Of a stretch of 64,000 nt of DNA, positions 51,255 to 60,991 are shown in pieces. The stretch is taken from contig CALOAB010000028.1 in assembly GCA_942491185.1 (NCBI GenBank), positions 147,169 to 211,168 on the forward strand. The letters run 5' to 3'. This stretch comes from SLRI01 sp942491185. Its GTDB lineage: Bacteria; Pseudomonadota; Alphaproteobacteria; Geminicoccales; Geminicoccaceae. The notes beneath the pieces were generated by a model. It saw only the letters and a list, made by a program, of their open reading frames with translations. It was not told the DNA's origin and made no database searches. How positions within the stretch are numbered: position 1 is the stretch's first letter; each line of letters begins with the position of its first letter. The translations under genes and the position numbers were made by a program.

Positions 51255-51869
51255 TTAGCGCGAGTAGTACTCGATGACGAGGTTGGGCTCCATCTGCACC
51301 GGATAGGGCACGTCCGCCAGCTTCGGCGTGCGGACGAACTGGCCCTTCATCGCCTTGCTGTCGACGGTCAGGTACTCGGGCACGTCGCGCTCCGGGCGGC
51401 TCACCGCCTCCAAGACCATCGGCATGGTCTGCGCCCGCTCCTTCAGCTCGACGATGTCGCCTTCCTTGAGCCGGTAGCTCGGGATGTTGACCCGCGTGCC
51501 GTTGACCTTGACGTGGCGGTGGTTGATCAGCTGCCGGGCGGCGAAGATGGTCGGCACGAAGTTGAAGCGGAAGATGGCGATGTCGAGGCGCCGCTCGAGC
51601 AGGCCGATCAACGCCTCGCCGGTGTCGCCACGCGCGCTGCTGGCTTCCTCGTAGGCGCGACGGAACTGCCGCTCGGTCATGTTGGCGTAGTACTTCTTCA
51701 GCTTCTGCTTGGCCGCCAGCTGGTTGGCGTAGTCCGACATCTTGCGCCGCTTCTGGCCATGCTCGCCGGGGCCGTAGTCGCGACGCGCGAGCGGGCTCTT
51801 GGTCCGCCCCCAGAGATTGACGCCGAGCCTGCGGCAGATCTTGTTCTTCGCCTGAATACGCTTGGTCAT
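51255..51869 (-). CDS. rpsD: 30S ribosomal protein S4
   Basis: A 204-residue S4 with the alphaproteobacterial zinc-free N-terminus ('MTKRIQAKNKICRRLGVNLWG'), 'RRDYGPGEHGQKRRKMSDYANQL', and the S4 RNA-binding domain 'LERRLDIAIFRFNFVPTIFAARQLINHRHVKVNG'. Primary binder of the 16S 5' domain. It stands apart from other ribosomal protein genes, common in this class. Confidence 0.98.
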   Translation of the reverse strand: MTKRIQAKNKICRRLGVNLWGRTKSPLARRDYGPGEHGQKRRKMSDYANQLAAKQKLKKYYANMTERQFRRAYEEASSARGDTGEALIGLLERRLDIAIFRFNFVPTIFAARQLINHRHVKVNGTRVNIPSYRLKEGDIVELKERAQTMPMVLEAVSRPERDVPEYLTVDSKAMKGQFVRTPKLADVPYPVQMEPNLVIEYYSR

Positions 51870-52037
51870 GGGCCCTGAATACAGCTGGTGAGTTGGAGCG
51901 GAAACGGCGACAACGCCGCTGGTGTGCGCGCAAACGCCAATGCGGCCTGGGAACCCCGAGGCCGGTCGAGAGTGTCTAGCGGCGAGGCGAGCGGCTGTCA
52001 AAGGGTTTGGCGGTGGGGTGGCGCGGCGGCATGGCGG

Positions 52038-53752
52038 TCAATCGGACGGCGGCACCACTGCCTCGGCCGGCGTGCCGACCTTGCGCGGCACTTCGCCCTC
52101 GGCGCAGAGCCAGCCCTGTTCGACCATGAACTCGCGAAGCGCTTCGGGCGTGACCTCCCAATGCTCGATCCATAGCTGCTCGTAGCGCTCGGGCACGTCC
52201 TCCCAGCACGACCAGACATAGAGTTGCTCGCCCGTCTCGGCATCCAGCGGCAGGATCGTGTCTGCATCGCCGATCACCTGCGCGAGCTGCGTTTGCGTCA
52301 GGTTCTCGCCAGCGGTAAAAGTTGGCCGAACGGGCCGGCGAGGGACCAAATGTGGCGCCGGCCCATTCGGCCGATTGCAGCCGCGCCTCGCGGAGGTTCG
52401 CCCCCTCCAGCCGCGCCGCCGGCCCCTCCAGCCGCGCCTCGCTGAGGTCCGCCCTCCAGCCGCGCCGCGCTGAGGTCCGCCCCCTCCAGCCGCGCCGAGG
52501 GAGGCGCCCCCCTCCAGCCGCGCCGCGCGGAGGTCTGGCTCCCCCTCCAGCCGCGCTCGCCAGAAGTCCGCCCCCTCCAGCCGCGCCCCGGTGAGGTCCG
52601 CCCCCTCCAGCCGCGCCTCCGAAGATCGATCCTGGCGAGGAAGGCGCCACTGGCCGAGGCACGGCGCAGGTCGCGGCCGCGCAGGTCGGGCCTGATCAGG
52701 TTGTCGAGATAGGCACCGCGTTCCTCGTCCCATTCCGCCGCGAAGGCTGCGTCGAGGTCACGGAACGTGGCGGGGCAGTCGGTGATCGCGTTGGCCTCGC
52801 ACCAGGCGGTGCGGGCCGGCCCCAGCGCCTCCGCCTCGGGGGCCTCGCAGGCAAGCGCCGGCAGGCCGTTATCGCCGCACCAGCCGATGCGAAACCGTCG
52901 CCGGGCCAGCTCGTGATCGCGCCAGTCGTCGGGCCGCACGGCGATCTCGGCGTCCACCAGGTCGATGCTGGCGAGCAGTGAGTACCGCGATGAAAATGCT
53001 CCGAAATCGACCTCCGTGCGCAGCAGGCTGAGCGCGATCAGGACGGCGCCGATGGCGATGCCCGTGCCACGCCAAGCCGGTGGTAGCACGGTGCTGCCCG
53101 AGGAACGCTTCTCGACCTTGCCCGGCCGGCCAAGCCGTGCCTTGGCGCGCAGCCAGCCGTGCGCCGAGGTGAACAGGCTGAGCCCGAGCGCCCCGGCGAT
53201 GGCCAGCGTCAGCCAGGCGTCGTGCGCCGGCATCGAGCGCCACCAGAAGGCGACGAGGATCAAGGGCGTGCCGAGCCAGACCAGCACCAGCGTCACCGTA
53301 TTGGCGAGCCAGTCCATCGGCCGCGTCTCCAGCGGCCGGTCGGGCCGGCGCCTGAGCGCCCAGTCATTGACCAGCCAGGGAAACACCCGCTCGCCGAGCC
53401 GCAGCCCGTCCAGATCGGCCGGCGCCTCGGCCAGCGCATCCCACAGGCGCAGCAGGAAGAGATGGAGATAGGTGTGCAGGACCGCCCCGAGCCAGGCGGC
53501 GGTCCAGAAGAAGGTCGTGGTCGGGATGGCGACATTGATGATCGGCAAGGTGGTGGTCGCCGTCACCGAGAAGAAATCGACGTCGCGCGTGCTCACCAGG
53601 GTGAGCGTGATGAAGGCGAGAAAGCCGATCTGCCCGAGCCAGACCGTGCGCGCATTGGCGACGATCGCCTCGATCCGCGGCAAGGCCACGTCCGCCGGCA
53701 GGAACTCGGGCGCCGCAGGGGGCGTCGAAGGGTCGGCCTCGTCCTCGGCCAT
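52038..53752 (-). pseudogene. Membrane protein with pentapeptide-repeat tail, multiple frameshifts
   Basis: ATG 53752 opens about 375 residues with five likely membrane helices ('IGFLAFITLTLVS', 'TTFFWTAAWLGAVLHTYLHL', 'VTLVLVWLGTPLILVAFWW', 'LTLAIAGALGLSLFTSA', 'GIAIGAVLIALSLL'). The tail should be pentapeptide repeats of the A-R-L-E-G-A-D-L type, but these are spread over all three frames between about 52380 and 52625. A final segment in another frame ('LAQVIGDADTILPLDAETG' to 'VVPPSD') ends at 52038. At least four small indels are needed to join the parts. Whether the indels are real or sequencing errors in GC-rich repeats cannot be told here. Confidence 0.75.
52376..52620 (-). repeat. 30-bp tandem DNA array encoding pentapeptide repeats
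   Basis: Eight copies of ctccagccgcg plus one variant, spaced 21, 28, 30, 28, 33, 30 and 30 bases apart. On the minus strand the unit encodes two pentapeptides, mainly ARLEG-ADL. The two 28-base units break the reading frame. Near-identical DNA units point to recent expansion by slippage or unequal crossing over. Confidence 0.85.
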
Positions 53753-53900
53753 CGCGCTCGCGATCTCAGCAGGTTGGCGACCACCAAGCCTTAGGTGCGG
53801 CAGGCCACCTCGGCAAGCGCCATGGTTGCGGCAGCGACCCGGCAACGAACGTGGCGATCCAGTCCGTTAGCCGAGAGCTAACGCCCCGCCGCTGGCTGGC

Positions 53901-54794
53901 TCACTCGGCAGCCGCGGTCGCGAGCTCCGGGCTCGCCGGCTCGCCGGTGGCGACATGCGCCGGCAAGGGCGCGCCGATATGGTTGGCCAGCAGCTCCAGC
54001 ACATCCCGATCCACCGTCTCGTCGAACTTGCGCGCGTACCACATCGGCGAGGCGAGCAGCTGGTCGGCCATCGCCATGGTCACCGTCTCGGGGCTGGCGC
54101 TGGTCCCGGACCAGGCGGTGAAGTGGCGGTTGCTGTCGGCCAGACGGTCGGGGAACGGTGCTCTCAAGATCAGGTTCTGGAAGAAGAACTCATCGGGCGT
54201 CTGGGTGTGCCGCAGGAAGTCGAGGTAGCGGCGCGTCAGCGGCGACGATTGCAGCCAGGCGCAGGTGGCATGGCTCAAGATGCGCCACCAGGGACCCTTC
54301 CAGGTCAGCTTGATGTCGCGCGGCACCGAGCGCGGCAGGCAGGTCTTGACCAGCTTGCCCTCCCGCTCGAACGACCAGAGATAGGGCCGCCGCCGCATGT
54401 GCAGCGGCATCTCGCGCAATCGCTCGAAGGTGAGGTAGTCGCGGCCAGGTGCTGCTTCCAGCTCGGCGACGATGGCATCCCGGGACTTGATGGGATAGTC
54501 CTGCATCGACAGGCTGATCAGGTAGTCGAATTCCGGTCGCGCGGCCAAGGCAGCGGTGATCGCCCGCAGCTCCGCCTCGACCAGCGAGATGCCCATCCAG
54601 GCGATCGGCTGCCGGTCGATGAAGATCACGTTGGCGCTCGTGCCGGCGATCTCGCGCATCGCGGCGAAGGTCTCGGGCGGCGTCCTGGCGTCGACATGAA
54701 TGACGTAGAGGTCGTTCGGATGGCGGATCGCTGCCATCAGCCAGGCGAACTGCTCGGGGAGCTTGTAGCCACTGATCGAGTAGGCGAGGCGCAT
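53901..54794 (-). CDS. Core-2/I-branching-type glycosyltransferase (GT14)
   Basis: A 297-residue GT14 enzyme (beta-1,6-N-acetylglucosaminyltransferase-like). It starts 'MRLAYSISGYKLPEQFAWLMAAI', then 'YVIHVDARTPPETF', 'DYLISLSMQDYPIKS' and 'TPDEFFFQNLIL', the usual order of this family. Substrate is unknown. It is 62 bp downstream of rfbC on the same strand and belongs to a surface-glycan cluster. Confidence 0.85.
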   Translation of the reverse strand: MRLAYSISGYKLPEQFAWLMAAIRHPNDLYVIHVDARTPPETFAAMREIAGTSANVIFIDRQPIAWMGISLVEAELRAITAALAARPEFDYLISLSMQDYPIKSRDAIVAELEAAPGRDYLTFERLREMPLHMRRRPYLWSFEREGKLVKTCLPRSVPRDIKLTWKGPWWRILSHATCAWLQSSPLTRRYLDFLRHTQTPDEFFFQNLILRAPFPDRLADSNRHFTAWSGTSASPETVTMAMADQLLASPMWYARKFDETVDRDVLELLANHIGAPLPAHVATGEPASPELATAAAE

Positions 54795-54856
54795 GGAACG
54801 GGCTCCCGGACGAAGCGTGAACTCCAGGCCGTCAGGCACGAGGTGACGGCGGATGG

Positions 54857-55414
54857 CTAGTCGGCGTAGGGGGTGGTGAGGTCGCGCCAGCGGGGCCAGG
54901 CCTGGTCCTTGGCCGAGACGACGCTGACCTTGGGCGTGTCGGGCCAGGGCAGGGCGAGGTCCGAATCGGCCCAGTGCAGGCCGCGCTCGGCCGCAGCATC
55001 ATAAGGCGCGTCGACCTTGTAGAAGACCTCGCTGTTCGGCTCGAGGGTCAAGAAGCCGTGCGCGAAGCCGCGCGGGACCAGGAGCTGCTGTCGGTTCTCG
55101 GCACTCAGCTCGACCGCCAGATGCTGGCGAAACGTGGCCGAGTCGCGGCGCAGGTCGACCACGATGTCGAGCACCCGACCACGCAGCACGCGGACCAGCT
55201 TGGCCTGGGCGCTGGGTGCTGTCTGCCAATGCATGCCGCGCAGCGTCCCGATCTCTCGCGACATCGAGTGGTTGTCCTGGACGAAGCCACTCGGCAGGCC
55301 GGCCGCGGCGAAGACGTGGGCCTTGAAGGTCTCGGCGAAGTAGCCGCGCTCGTCATCGAAGTACCGCGACCGGATGATCTTGAGGTCGGCGATGGGCGTG
55401 TCTTGAACGTCCAT
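54857..55414 (-). CDS. rfbC: dTDP-4-dehydrorhamnose 3,5-epimerase
   Basis: A 185-residue cupin-fold epimerase of the dTDP-L-rhamnose pathway. 'DERGYFAETF', 'FVQDNHSMSREIGTLRGMHWQ' with catalytic His, 'GRVLDIVVDLRRDSATF', 'LLVPRGFAHGFLTLEPNSEVFYKVDAPYD' with the conserved Tyr. rfbA, B and D are not in the window. ATG 55414 lies one base after the stop of the SAF gene; an ATG at 55432 would add six residues. Confidence 0.93.
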   Translation of the reverse strand: MDVQDTPIADLKIIRSRYFDDERGYFAETFKAHVFAAAGLPSGFVQDNHSMSREIGTLRGMHWQTAPSAQAKLVRVLRGRVLDIVVDLRRDSATFRQHLAVELSAENRQQLLVPRGFAHGFLTLEPNSEVFYKVDAPYDAAAERGLHWADSDLALPWPDTPKVSVVSAKDQAWPRWRDLTTPYAD

Positions 55415-55415
55415 C

Positions 55416-56570
55416 TCAGCCGCCCGCAGCATGGCGCGGCTGCGGCGGGCTCGAGGCTGCCAGGGCGATCTGCCGCCAGAGTGCGAGCGCAGGGGTTTCC
55501 TCGATATCGACATCGGCCATGGTCAGCACTTGCCCTGGCTCGATGGCGTGGCGGATGACGAGATCGTCGGCGAGACCGATCGGCAGGTGGTCCGGCCGCT
55601 CGGCGATCCGCACGCAGACGCCGCGCAGCTCGAAGCTGCCGCAGCCGCGGCCGATTCTCTCACCCGGGGCGAGCGCCCGCTTGGCCACCGCCGCAACCGA
55701 GAGTCGCGGCTGTGCTGTGTTGTGCAGCAGCGGTGGGCCGCCGGACGCCACCCGCTCGAGCGTCTTGAAGGCTTCGAGATGAACCAGGATGTTGGGATGC
55801 ACCAGGGTGTAGAAGGGCCCATTGCCCAGCTTCAAGTAGTGCAGTGCCGCGCGCTGCCCCGGATCGTGCTCGGCCACGACGAACACACCATGCGGCAGCT
55901 TCGCCGACAGCACGTAGTCGGTGATCAGACCGCCGCGGCCCTGCGCCGCCTCGGCGAGGCTCTGAGCCGCCTCGGCCAGGTCGTCCGTAGCCGGGCCGAG
56001 CAGCCCTTCACAGGCGATGTCGGCGCCCAGGTAATTGCCCACCAGGCACTGCTCGATCTGCAGCTTGGTGCCGTCGGTGAACGAGGTGACCATGGGCAGG
56101 CTCAAGCCCTGCCGCGTCGCCCAGTGCCGCATCTCCTCGGGCGTCGGCGTGAGATTGAGGAAGCCCTTCATGTTGCCCAGGACCAGCGGCCGAAAGCCCA
56201 TGGTGACCGCGTCCTCGGCAAGCCGCGCGATCGAGCCCGGCTGGTCGCCCTCGGCCTCGGTGAGCAGGCCCTCGGCCACAAAGGCCGAGCCTGTGGTGAC
56301 GTGAAACTCAGGGTTCAAGGTCACCAACGGCCGGCCGGCCGCCAGGACCTGCCCGGCCAGCGCCGTCGCCCGCGCCACGTCGCCGGTGCATTCCAGCACG
56401 AGGTCCGAGCCCTCGATGAGTTGATCGATGCTATCGGTGAGCGCCGTCTCCGGCATGCCGTCGACCGAGCCGAGCGGCCGGTTGGTCAGCACCGGGCCCA
56501 GCGCCCAATCGCTGCGGCGCAGCATGAGAACGGCGGTGAGAAAGTCGGCCACGGTAGCGGCGGGATGAGC
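55416..56570 (-). pseudogene. NAD(P)-dependent SAF-domain oxidoreductase, 5' end removed by IS
   Basis: About 385 codons remain. The first visible residues ('VADFLTAVLMLRRSDWALG') fall inside the Rossmann domain, so the start and the first glycine-rich turn are missing. The rest is intact: 'LIEGSDLVLECTGDVARATALAG', 'LPMVTSFTDGTKLQIEQCLVGN', and a C-terminal SAF domain ('KRALAPGERIGRG', 'IRHAIEPGQVLTMADVDIEE'). Similar proteins occur in polysaccharide clusters and convert sugar or sugar-acid precursors. The IS21-type element begins just upstream. Stop at 55416 is one base from the rfbC ATG. Confidence 0.8.
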
Positions 56571-56645
56571 CCGCTGCGGGCGGCGCAATAGTCGTCCACC
56601 TTTGTCTTTCCTGCGGGCTGTAGGGAGGGCGGGAGGATCATTACC

Positions 56646-57611
56646 GTGGACATGTATCGGAAGGTTCGGCTGGCTTGTGCGGAGGGTATGAGCCAGCGAC
56701 AGGCGGCGCGGCATTTCAACACCTCGCGCGACAGCGTCCGCAAGATCCTGGCGTTTTCGGTGCCCCCCGGGTATCGGCGCACGGCGCCGGTGAAGCGTCC
56801 TAAGCTGGACGGGTTTACCGAGATCATCGATGGCTGGCTGGAGGGCGACCGCGGCGTTCACCGCAAGCAGCGGCACACGGCCAAGCGGGTCTTCGAGCGG
56901 TTGCGCGACGAGTACGGTTTCACCGGCGGCTACACGATCATCAAGGACTATGTGCGGGAGTGCCTGCGCCGCGGGCGGGAGATGTTCGTGCCGTTGGCGC
57001 ATCCGCCCGGACATGCGCAGGCGGATTTCGGCGAAGCCACCGTCATCATCGGCGGGGTCGAGCAGAAGGCGCATTTCTTCGTTATGGATCTGCCGCACAG
57101 TGACGCCTGCTTTGTCCGGGCCTATCCGGCGGCGACGGCAGAGGCCTGGGTCGACGGCCATGTTCACGCCTTCGCCTTCTTTGGCCAGGTGCCGCTGTCG
57201 GTGCTCTACGACAACGACCGTTGTCTCGTGTCGAAGATCCTGCCCGACGGGACGCGGCAGCGGGCCACGCTCTTCAACGGGTTCTTGTCGCACTACCTGT
57301 TCCGCGACCGCTACGGACGCCCGGGCAAGGGCAATGACAAGGGTGCCGCTGAGGGGCTGGTCGGGTATTCCCGCCGCAACTTCATGGTGCCGATCCCACG
57401 CTTTGCGAGCTGGGACGCGTTCAACGCCCATCTGGAGGATCAGTGCCGCAAGCGTCAGTCGGCTGTTCTGCGGGGCCAGTCCGAAACCATCGGCGAACGC
57501 CTTGAGCGGGATCTGGCCGCGATGGCCGAGCTGCCGGCGGCGCCGTTCGACGCCTGCGATCAGAGCACGGGGCGGGTCAGCTCGCAGTCGCTGGTGCGCT
57601 ACAAGACCTGA
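56646..57611 (+). pseudogene. istA: IstA transposase, C-terminally truncated
   Basis: 321 residues: an N-terminal helix-turn-helix ('GMSQRQAARHFNTSRDSVRKIL'), then the DDE core with 'HAQADFGEATVIIGG' (first Asp), 'VLYDNDRCLV' (second Asp) and 'KGNDKGAAEGLVGYSRRNFMV' (Glu). The frame ends right after 'SQSLVRYKT', where the full family would go on 'NDYSVPV' for about 180 more residues. An inserted IS1634-type element starts here, and 'NDY' reappears at 59564. Confidence 0.88.
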
Positions 57612-59563
57612 GTTTGCGGTCGTTGGGCATATTTCGGGTTGATTTGGCTGTGCCCGATCCGGCAAGTCATTGAAGTTGTGTGGTTCTGCTTTCGGTGAAC
57701 GGTCGTTTCGGCGCAAAAACGTGTGGGCACACGAATTGCCCGTTCTGGCTCGATCCAGGCGATCGGACATGCTATTCGAGTGGGCATGTACTTGCGCACG
57801 ACCCAGCGGCGGAACAAGGACGGCAGCGTGGTGCGCTACCTGGCGCTGGCCGAGAACGCACGTCATCCGGAGAAGGGGCATGTCGAGGCCCGGGTGGTGC
57901 ACAGCTTCGGCCGCGCCGACAAGCTCGATCGGGCGGTGCTGGAGCGGTTGGTGGCGAGCATCCGGCGGGTTTTGGCGGAGGGGAATGGCGAGCCAGTAGT
58001 CGAGCGCTCGGGCGCTGGTGACATCGAGATCGAGGCGGTATTCGAGCTCGGCGTCGTGCATGTGGTCGATACCTTTTGGGAACGGCTCGGGATCGCTGCG
58101 GCGATCTCGGCTCGGATCAGCGAGAAGAAGCTGAAGGCGCCGCACCTCGCGGCGCTCTTGGCGATGACCATGCAGCGCTTGGAGCGGCCGGGCTCGAAGC
58201 TGGCCTGTCACGAGCGCTGGCTGGAGCGCGTCTGGCTGCCCGAGGCGCGGGACTTGACCTTGGGCCAGCTCTACCGGGCCCTCGACTTGCTCGCCGAGCA
58301 CGGCGATGCCATCGAGCAGGAGGTCTTCTGGAACAGCGTCGACCTTTTCAAGCTCGATGTCGATCTGGTGTTCTACGATGCCACCACGGCCTGGTTCGAG
58401 ACCGACGAGACGGATGTCGCCAGCCACAAATGGCGCGGGCTGACCTTCGAACCGCTTCGCCAGCGTGGGCATTCCAAGGAAGGTCGCGACAACGATCCGC
58501 AGGTGGTGATTGCGTTGGCCGTCACCCGGGAAGGCGTGCCTGTACGCTCCTGGGTGTTTCCCGGCAACACGCCCGACGTGGCCACCGTGCGGAAGATCAA
58601 GGACGATCTCCGCGACATGCGGCTGGGGCGCACGCTCTTCGTCGGCGATGCCGGGCTCTACTCGAAAGCCAATCTCGAGGAACTGGCCAAGGGCGCCGGC
58701 AAATACATCCTCGCCACCCCGATCCGCCGCATCAAGGAGATCAGGGACGAGGTGCTGTCCCATCCCGGCCGCTATGCCGAGATCGCCCCCAACCTGCGCG
58801 CCAAGGAGGTCGTTCTCGGGGACGGCGAGCGCCGGCGTCGCTACATCCTCTGCCTGAACGGTGAGGAAGCCGATCGACAGAAGTGGCGCCGGGCCGAGCT
58901 GCTGGAGGTCCTTGAGGCCGAGCTCGCGGCACTGAAGGCCGATCATCCCAAGCGCGCCTGCCAGCTGCTCTCGTCCAAGCGCTTCGCGCCCTATCTGAGC
59001 CAGGACGAGAACGGCCGGCCCTACCTCGATCGGGACAAGGTTCGCCGCGCCGAGCATCTGGACGGCAAGTTCGTCCTCACCACCAACGACGACACGTTGT
59101 CGGTCGCCGACATCGCCCTCGGCTACAAGGGCATGTGGATCATCGAATCCTGCTTTCGCCGGATGAAAACCACCGGTCTGGAAGTCCGCCCGATGTTCCA
59201 CTGGATGCCCCATCGCATCACCGCCCACGTCAAACTCTGCGTCCTGGCGCTGATGATCCAGCGCGCCGCCGAAAGCACCACCGCCATGACCTGGCGGCAG
59301 ATCCAGGACCTGCTCGGCCCCATCAAGGCGGTCCGCTACACGACCGAGGGCCGGACCATTGTTCAGACCAGCAAAATCCGCCCCGAAGCCCACGACGTCC
59401 TCAAAAAGCTCGCCATTTCAACGCCCAAGACGATCCTCGACGTCGCCTGACGGCGAAAAACCCCAAAATCCCGTAGGCACACGCCGATTCCAGGCCGCCC
59501 ATAAGACGCTGAAATCACGTCGCTTTTCCAAGCCGCTTTCCAAACACCGAACCCGGGAGACAA
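57612..59563 (+). mobile_element. IS1634-type element nested in istA
   Basis: The istA coding sequence breaks after ctacaagac (57602-57610) and resumes as gagac-aacgactac at about 59559, suggesting a 4-5 bp duplication (agac). Between lies one transposase gene. Terminal repeats are not clearly defined by eye, so the ends may shift by some bases. Confidence 0.65.
57786..59450 (+). CDS. IS1634-family (IS4 superfamily) transposase
   Basis: A 554-residue DDE transposase. Start ATG 57786 with 'YLRTTQRRNKDGSVVRYL'; core motifs 'DLVFYDATTAWFET' (D), 'TLFVGDAGLYSKANLEEL' (D) and the C-terminal 'IIESCFRRMKTTGLEVRPMFHW' (Y/E-R-K-like element), followed by 'RITAHVKLCVLALMIQR'. Length and order match IS1634 elements. 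It looks intact and may still be active. Confidence 0.92.
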   Translation: MYLRTTQRRNKDGSVVRYLALAENARHPEKGHVEARVVHSFGRADKLDRAVLERLVASIRRVLAEGNGEPVVERSGAGDIEIEAVFELGVVHVVDTFWERLGIAAAISARISEKKLKAPHLAALLAMTMQRLERPGSKLACHERWLERVWLPEARDLTLGQLYRALDLLAEHGDAIEQEVFWNSVDLFKLDVDLVFYDATTAWFETDETDVASHKWRGLTFEPLRQRGHSKEGRDNDPQVVIALAVTREGVPVRSWVFPGNTPDVATVRKIKDDLRDMRLGRTLFVGDAGLYSKANLEELAKGAGKYILATPIRRIKEIRDEVLSHPGRYAEIAPNLRAKEVVLGDGERRRRYILCLNGEEADRQKWRRAELLEVLEAELAALKADHPKRACQLLSSKRFAPYLSQDENGRPYLDRDKVRRAEHLDGKFVLTTNDDTLSVADIALGYKGMWIIESCFRRMKTTGLEVRPMFHWMPHRITAHVKLCVLALMIQRAAESTTAMTWRQIQDLLGPIKAVRYTTEGRTIVQTSKIRPEAHDVLKKLAISTPKTILDVA

Positions 59564-59673
59564 CGACTACCGGTCCGGCGCCATGGCCACCGCGGGTCGG
59601 TCGGCTGCGACGCGGGTCGCCGGCTCGCGCCTGCCCCGGCGCCGTGTCCCCCGTCCGCCCCGCGGGATGCGGC

Positions 59674-60440
59674 ATGACCGATCAACCACCGAACATCCTG
59701 CTCGCGCATCACCTCAAGACCCTGAAGCTGCCGACGTTCCTGCGGGACTATGACAAGCTCGCCCGCCAATGCGCGGCCGAAGGGCTGGACCACGTCCAGT
59801 TCCTGACCCGGCTGGTCGAACGGGAACTGATCGATCGCGAGCGGCGGATGATCGAGCGCCGCATCAAGGCCGCGAAGTTCCCGGTCACCAAGAGCCTGGA
59901 CAGCTTCGACTTCAAGGCGATCCCCAAGCTCAACAAGATGCAGGTGCTGGAACTGGCGCGCTGCGAATGGATCGAGCGGCGTGAGAACGTCATCGCTCTC
60001 GGCCCCAGCGGCACGGGCAAGACCCATACAGCCTTGGGATTGGGCCTGGCCGCCTGTCAGAAGGGCCTGTCGGTCGGGTTCACCACCGCCACGACGCTGG
60101 TCAACGAGCTGATGGAAGCTCGCGACGAGCGCCGGCTGCTCCGCTTGCACAAGCAGCTCGTCCGCCACAAGCTCCTGATCTCGATGAGCTGGGCTTCGTC
60201 CCCCTGAGCAAGACCGGCGCCGAGCTGCTGTTCGAGCTGATCTCGCAGCGCTACGAACGCGGCGCCACGCTGATCACCAGCAACCTGCCGTTCGACGAAT
60301 GGACCGAGGTCTTCGGCACCGAACGTCTCACCGGCGCCCTGCTCGACCGGCTGACCCACCACGTCCACATCCTCGAGATGAACGGTGACAGCTACCGGCT
60401 CGGTCAGAGCCGCGCCCAGAAAGCCGACGCCCGCGCCTGA
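59674..60440 (+). pseudogene. istB: IstB helper ATPase, frameshifted
   Basis: ATG 59674. IstB features: 'HHLKTLKLPTFLRDYDKLARQC', Walker A 'GPSGTGKTHTALGLGL', then at 60180/60181 one A is missing within the Walker B ('LLI-IDELGFVPL'), and the rest continues in the next frame ('TGAELLFELISQRYERGA', 'TSNLPFDEWTEVFG') to TGA 60438. Correcting one base would give a normal protein of about 255 residues. Confidence 0.88.
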
Positions 60441-60914
60441 TCACCCGTGCAGGGTTGCCCTGCCGGCCATAGCGCCATCACGCCCGCTAGCTATCCGACA
60501 GGCGAGCGCGCCAGGGCGCTCGGCAACTGGCCTGGTTTTGCTCCGCCCCGTGGCCGGATTTGTCGCCGCCGTTGACATCCGCTCCTTCGTCGCGGATCGA
60601 GGCTCCAGGCCGTTTCCCAAGAGCTGGAGATAGCCGGCGAGGGGGGGTTCTTCGTCGCGACGGCACAGGCAGCTAGCTGGTACCATCCATTCAGTGCGAA
60701 GAACCGGCGGGAGCTCGAGTGGCTGATTGCAAATCTGGACCTAAGTGGGGCGCGAATCATCGATGCCGGGGCGTTTCACGGCATCTACACGATGGTCCTC
60801 GCCCGCGCCGTCGGGACTGATGGTGTGGTCGTCGCCGTCGATCCCGTGGCGTCGAACTGTGGGCCGTGTAACCTGACGTCTGGAAATTGGCTCCGCTGTA
60901 TCGGAGCCGTGGCT

Positions 60915-60946
60915 GCCTGTTGCCGCCCCGCGGGGCGGCAACAGGC
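60915..60946. promoter_or_regulatory. 16-bp perfect inverted repeat in IS256 leader
   Basis: gcctgttgccgccccg directly joined to its exact reverse complement, 46 bases before the transposase ATG. A very stable stem in the leader RNA could terminate or block translation of messages entering from outside, a known strategy of IS elements. Role inferred. Confidence 0.65.
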
Positions 60947-60991
60947 AAATCGAGCATATGGGATGTTCCTCCCGCGAAGAAGGAACGCCCG

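Larger units (their letters stand above)
56575..60480 (+). mobile_element. IS21-type element, defective
   Basis: Contains istA (truncated) and istB (frameshifted) in the usual order, with an IS1634-type element inserted in istA. Both ends are approximate since I could not fix the terminal repeats. The flanking genes on both sides (SAF oxidoreductase leftward, fkbM rightward) have lost their 5' ends, so the insertion probably came with a deletion. Confidence 0.7.

Noticed and set aside
52376..52620. Possible CRISPR array because of about 30-bp repeats
   Set aside because: Units are directly adjacent with no unique spacers and encode pentapeptide repeats.
55416..59393. A continuous 1325-codon open frame on the minus strand
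   Set aside because: It runs antisense to the IS1634 transposase and istA. Only the 3' part (55416-56570) has protein-like similarity; the rest is a by-product of GC-rich codon bias.
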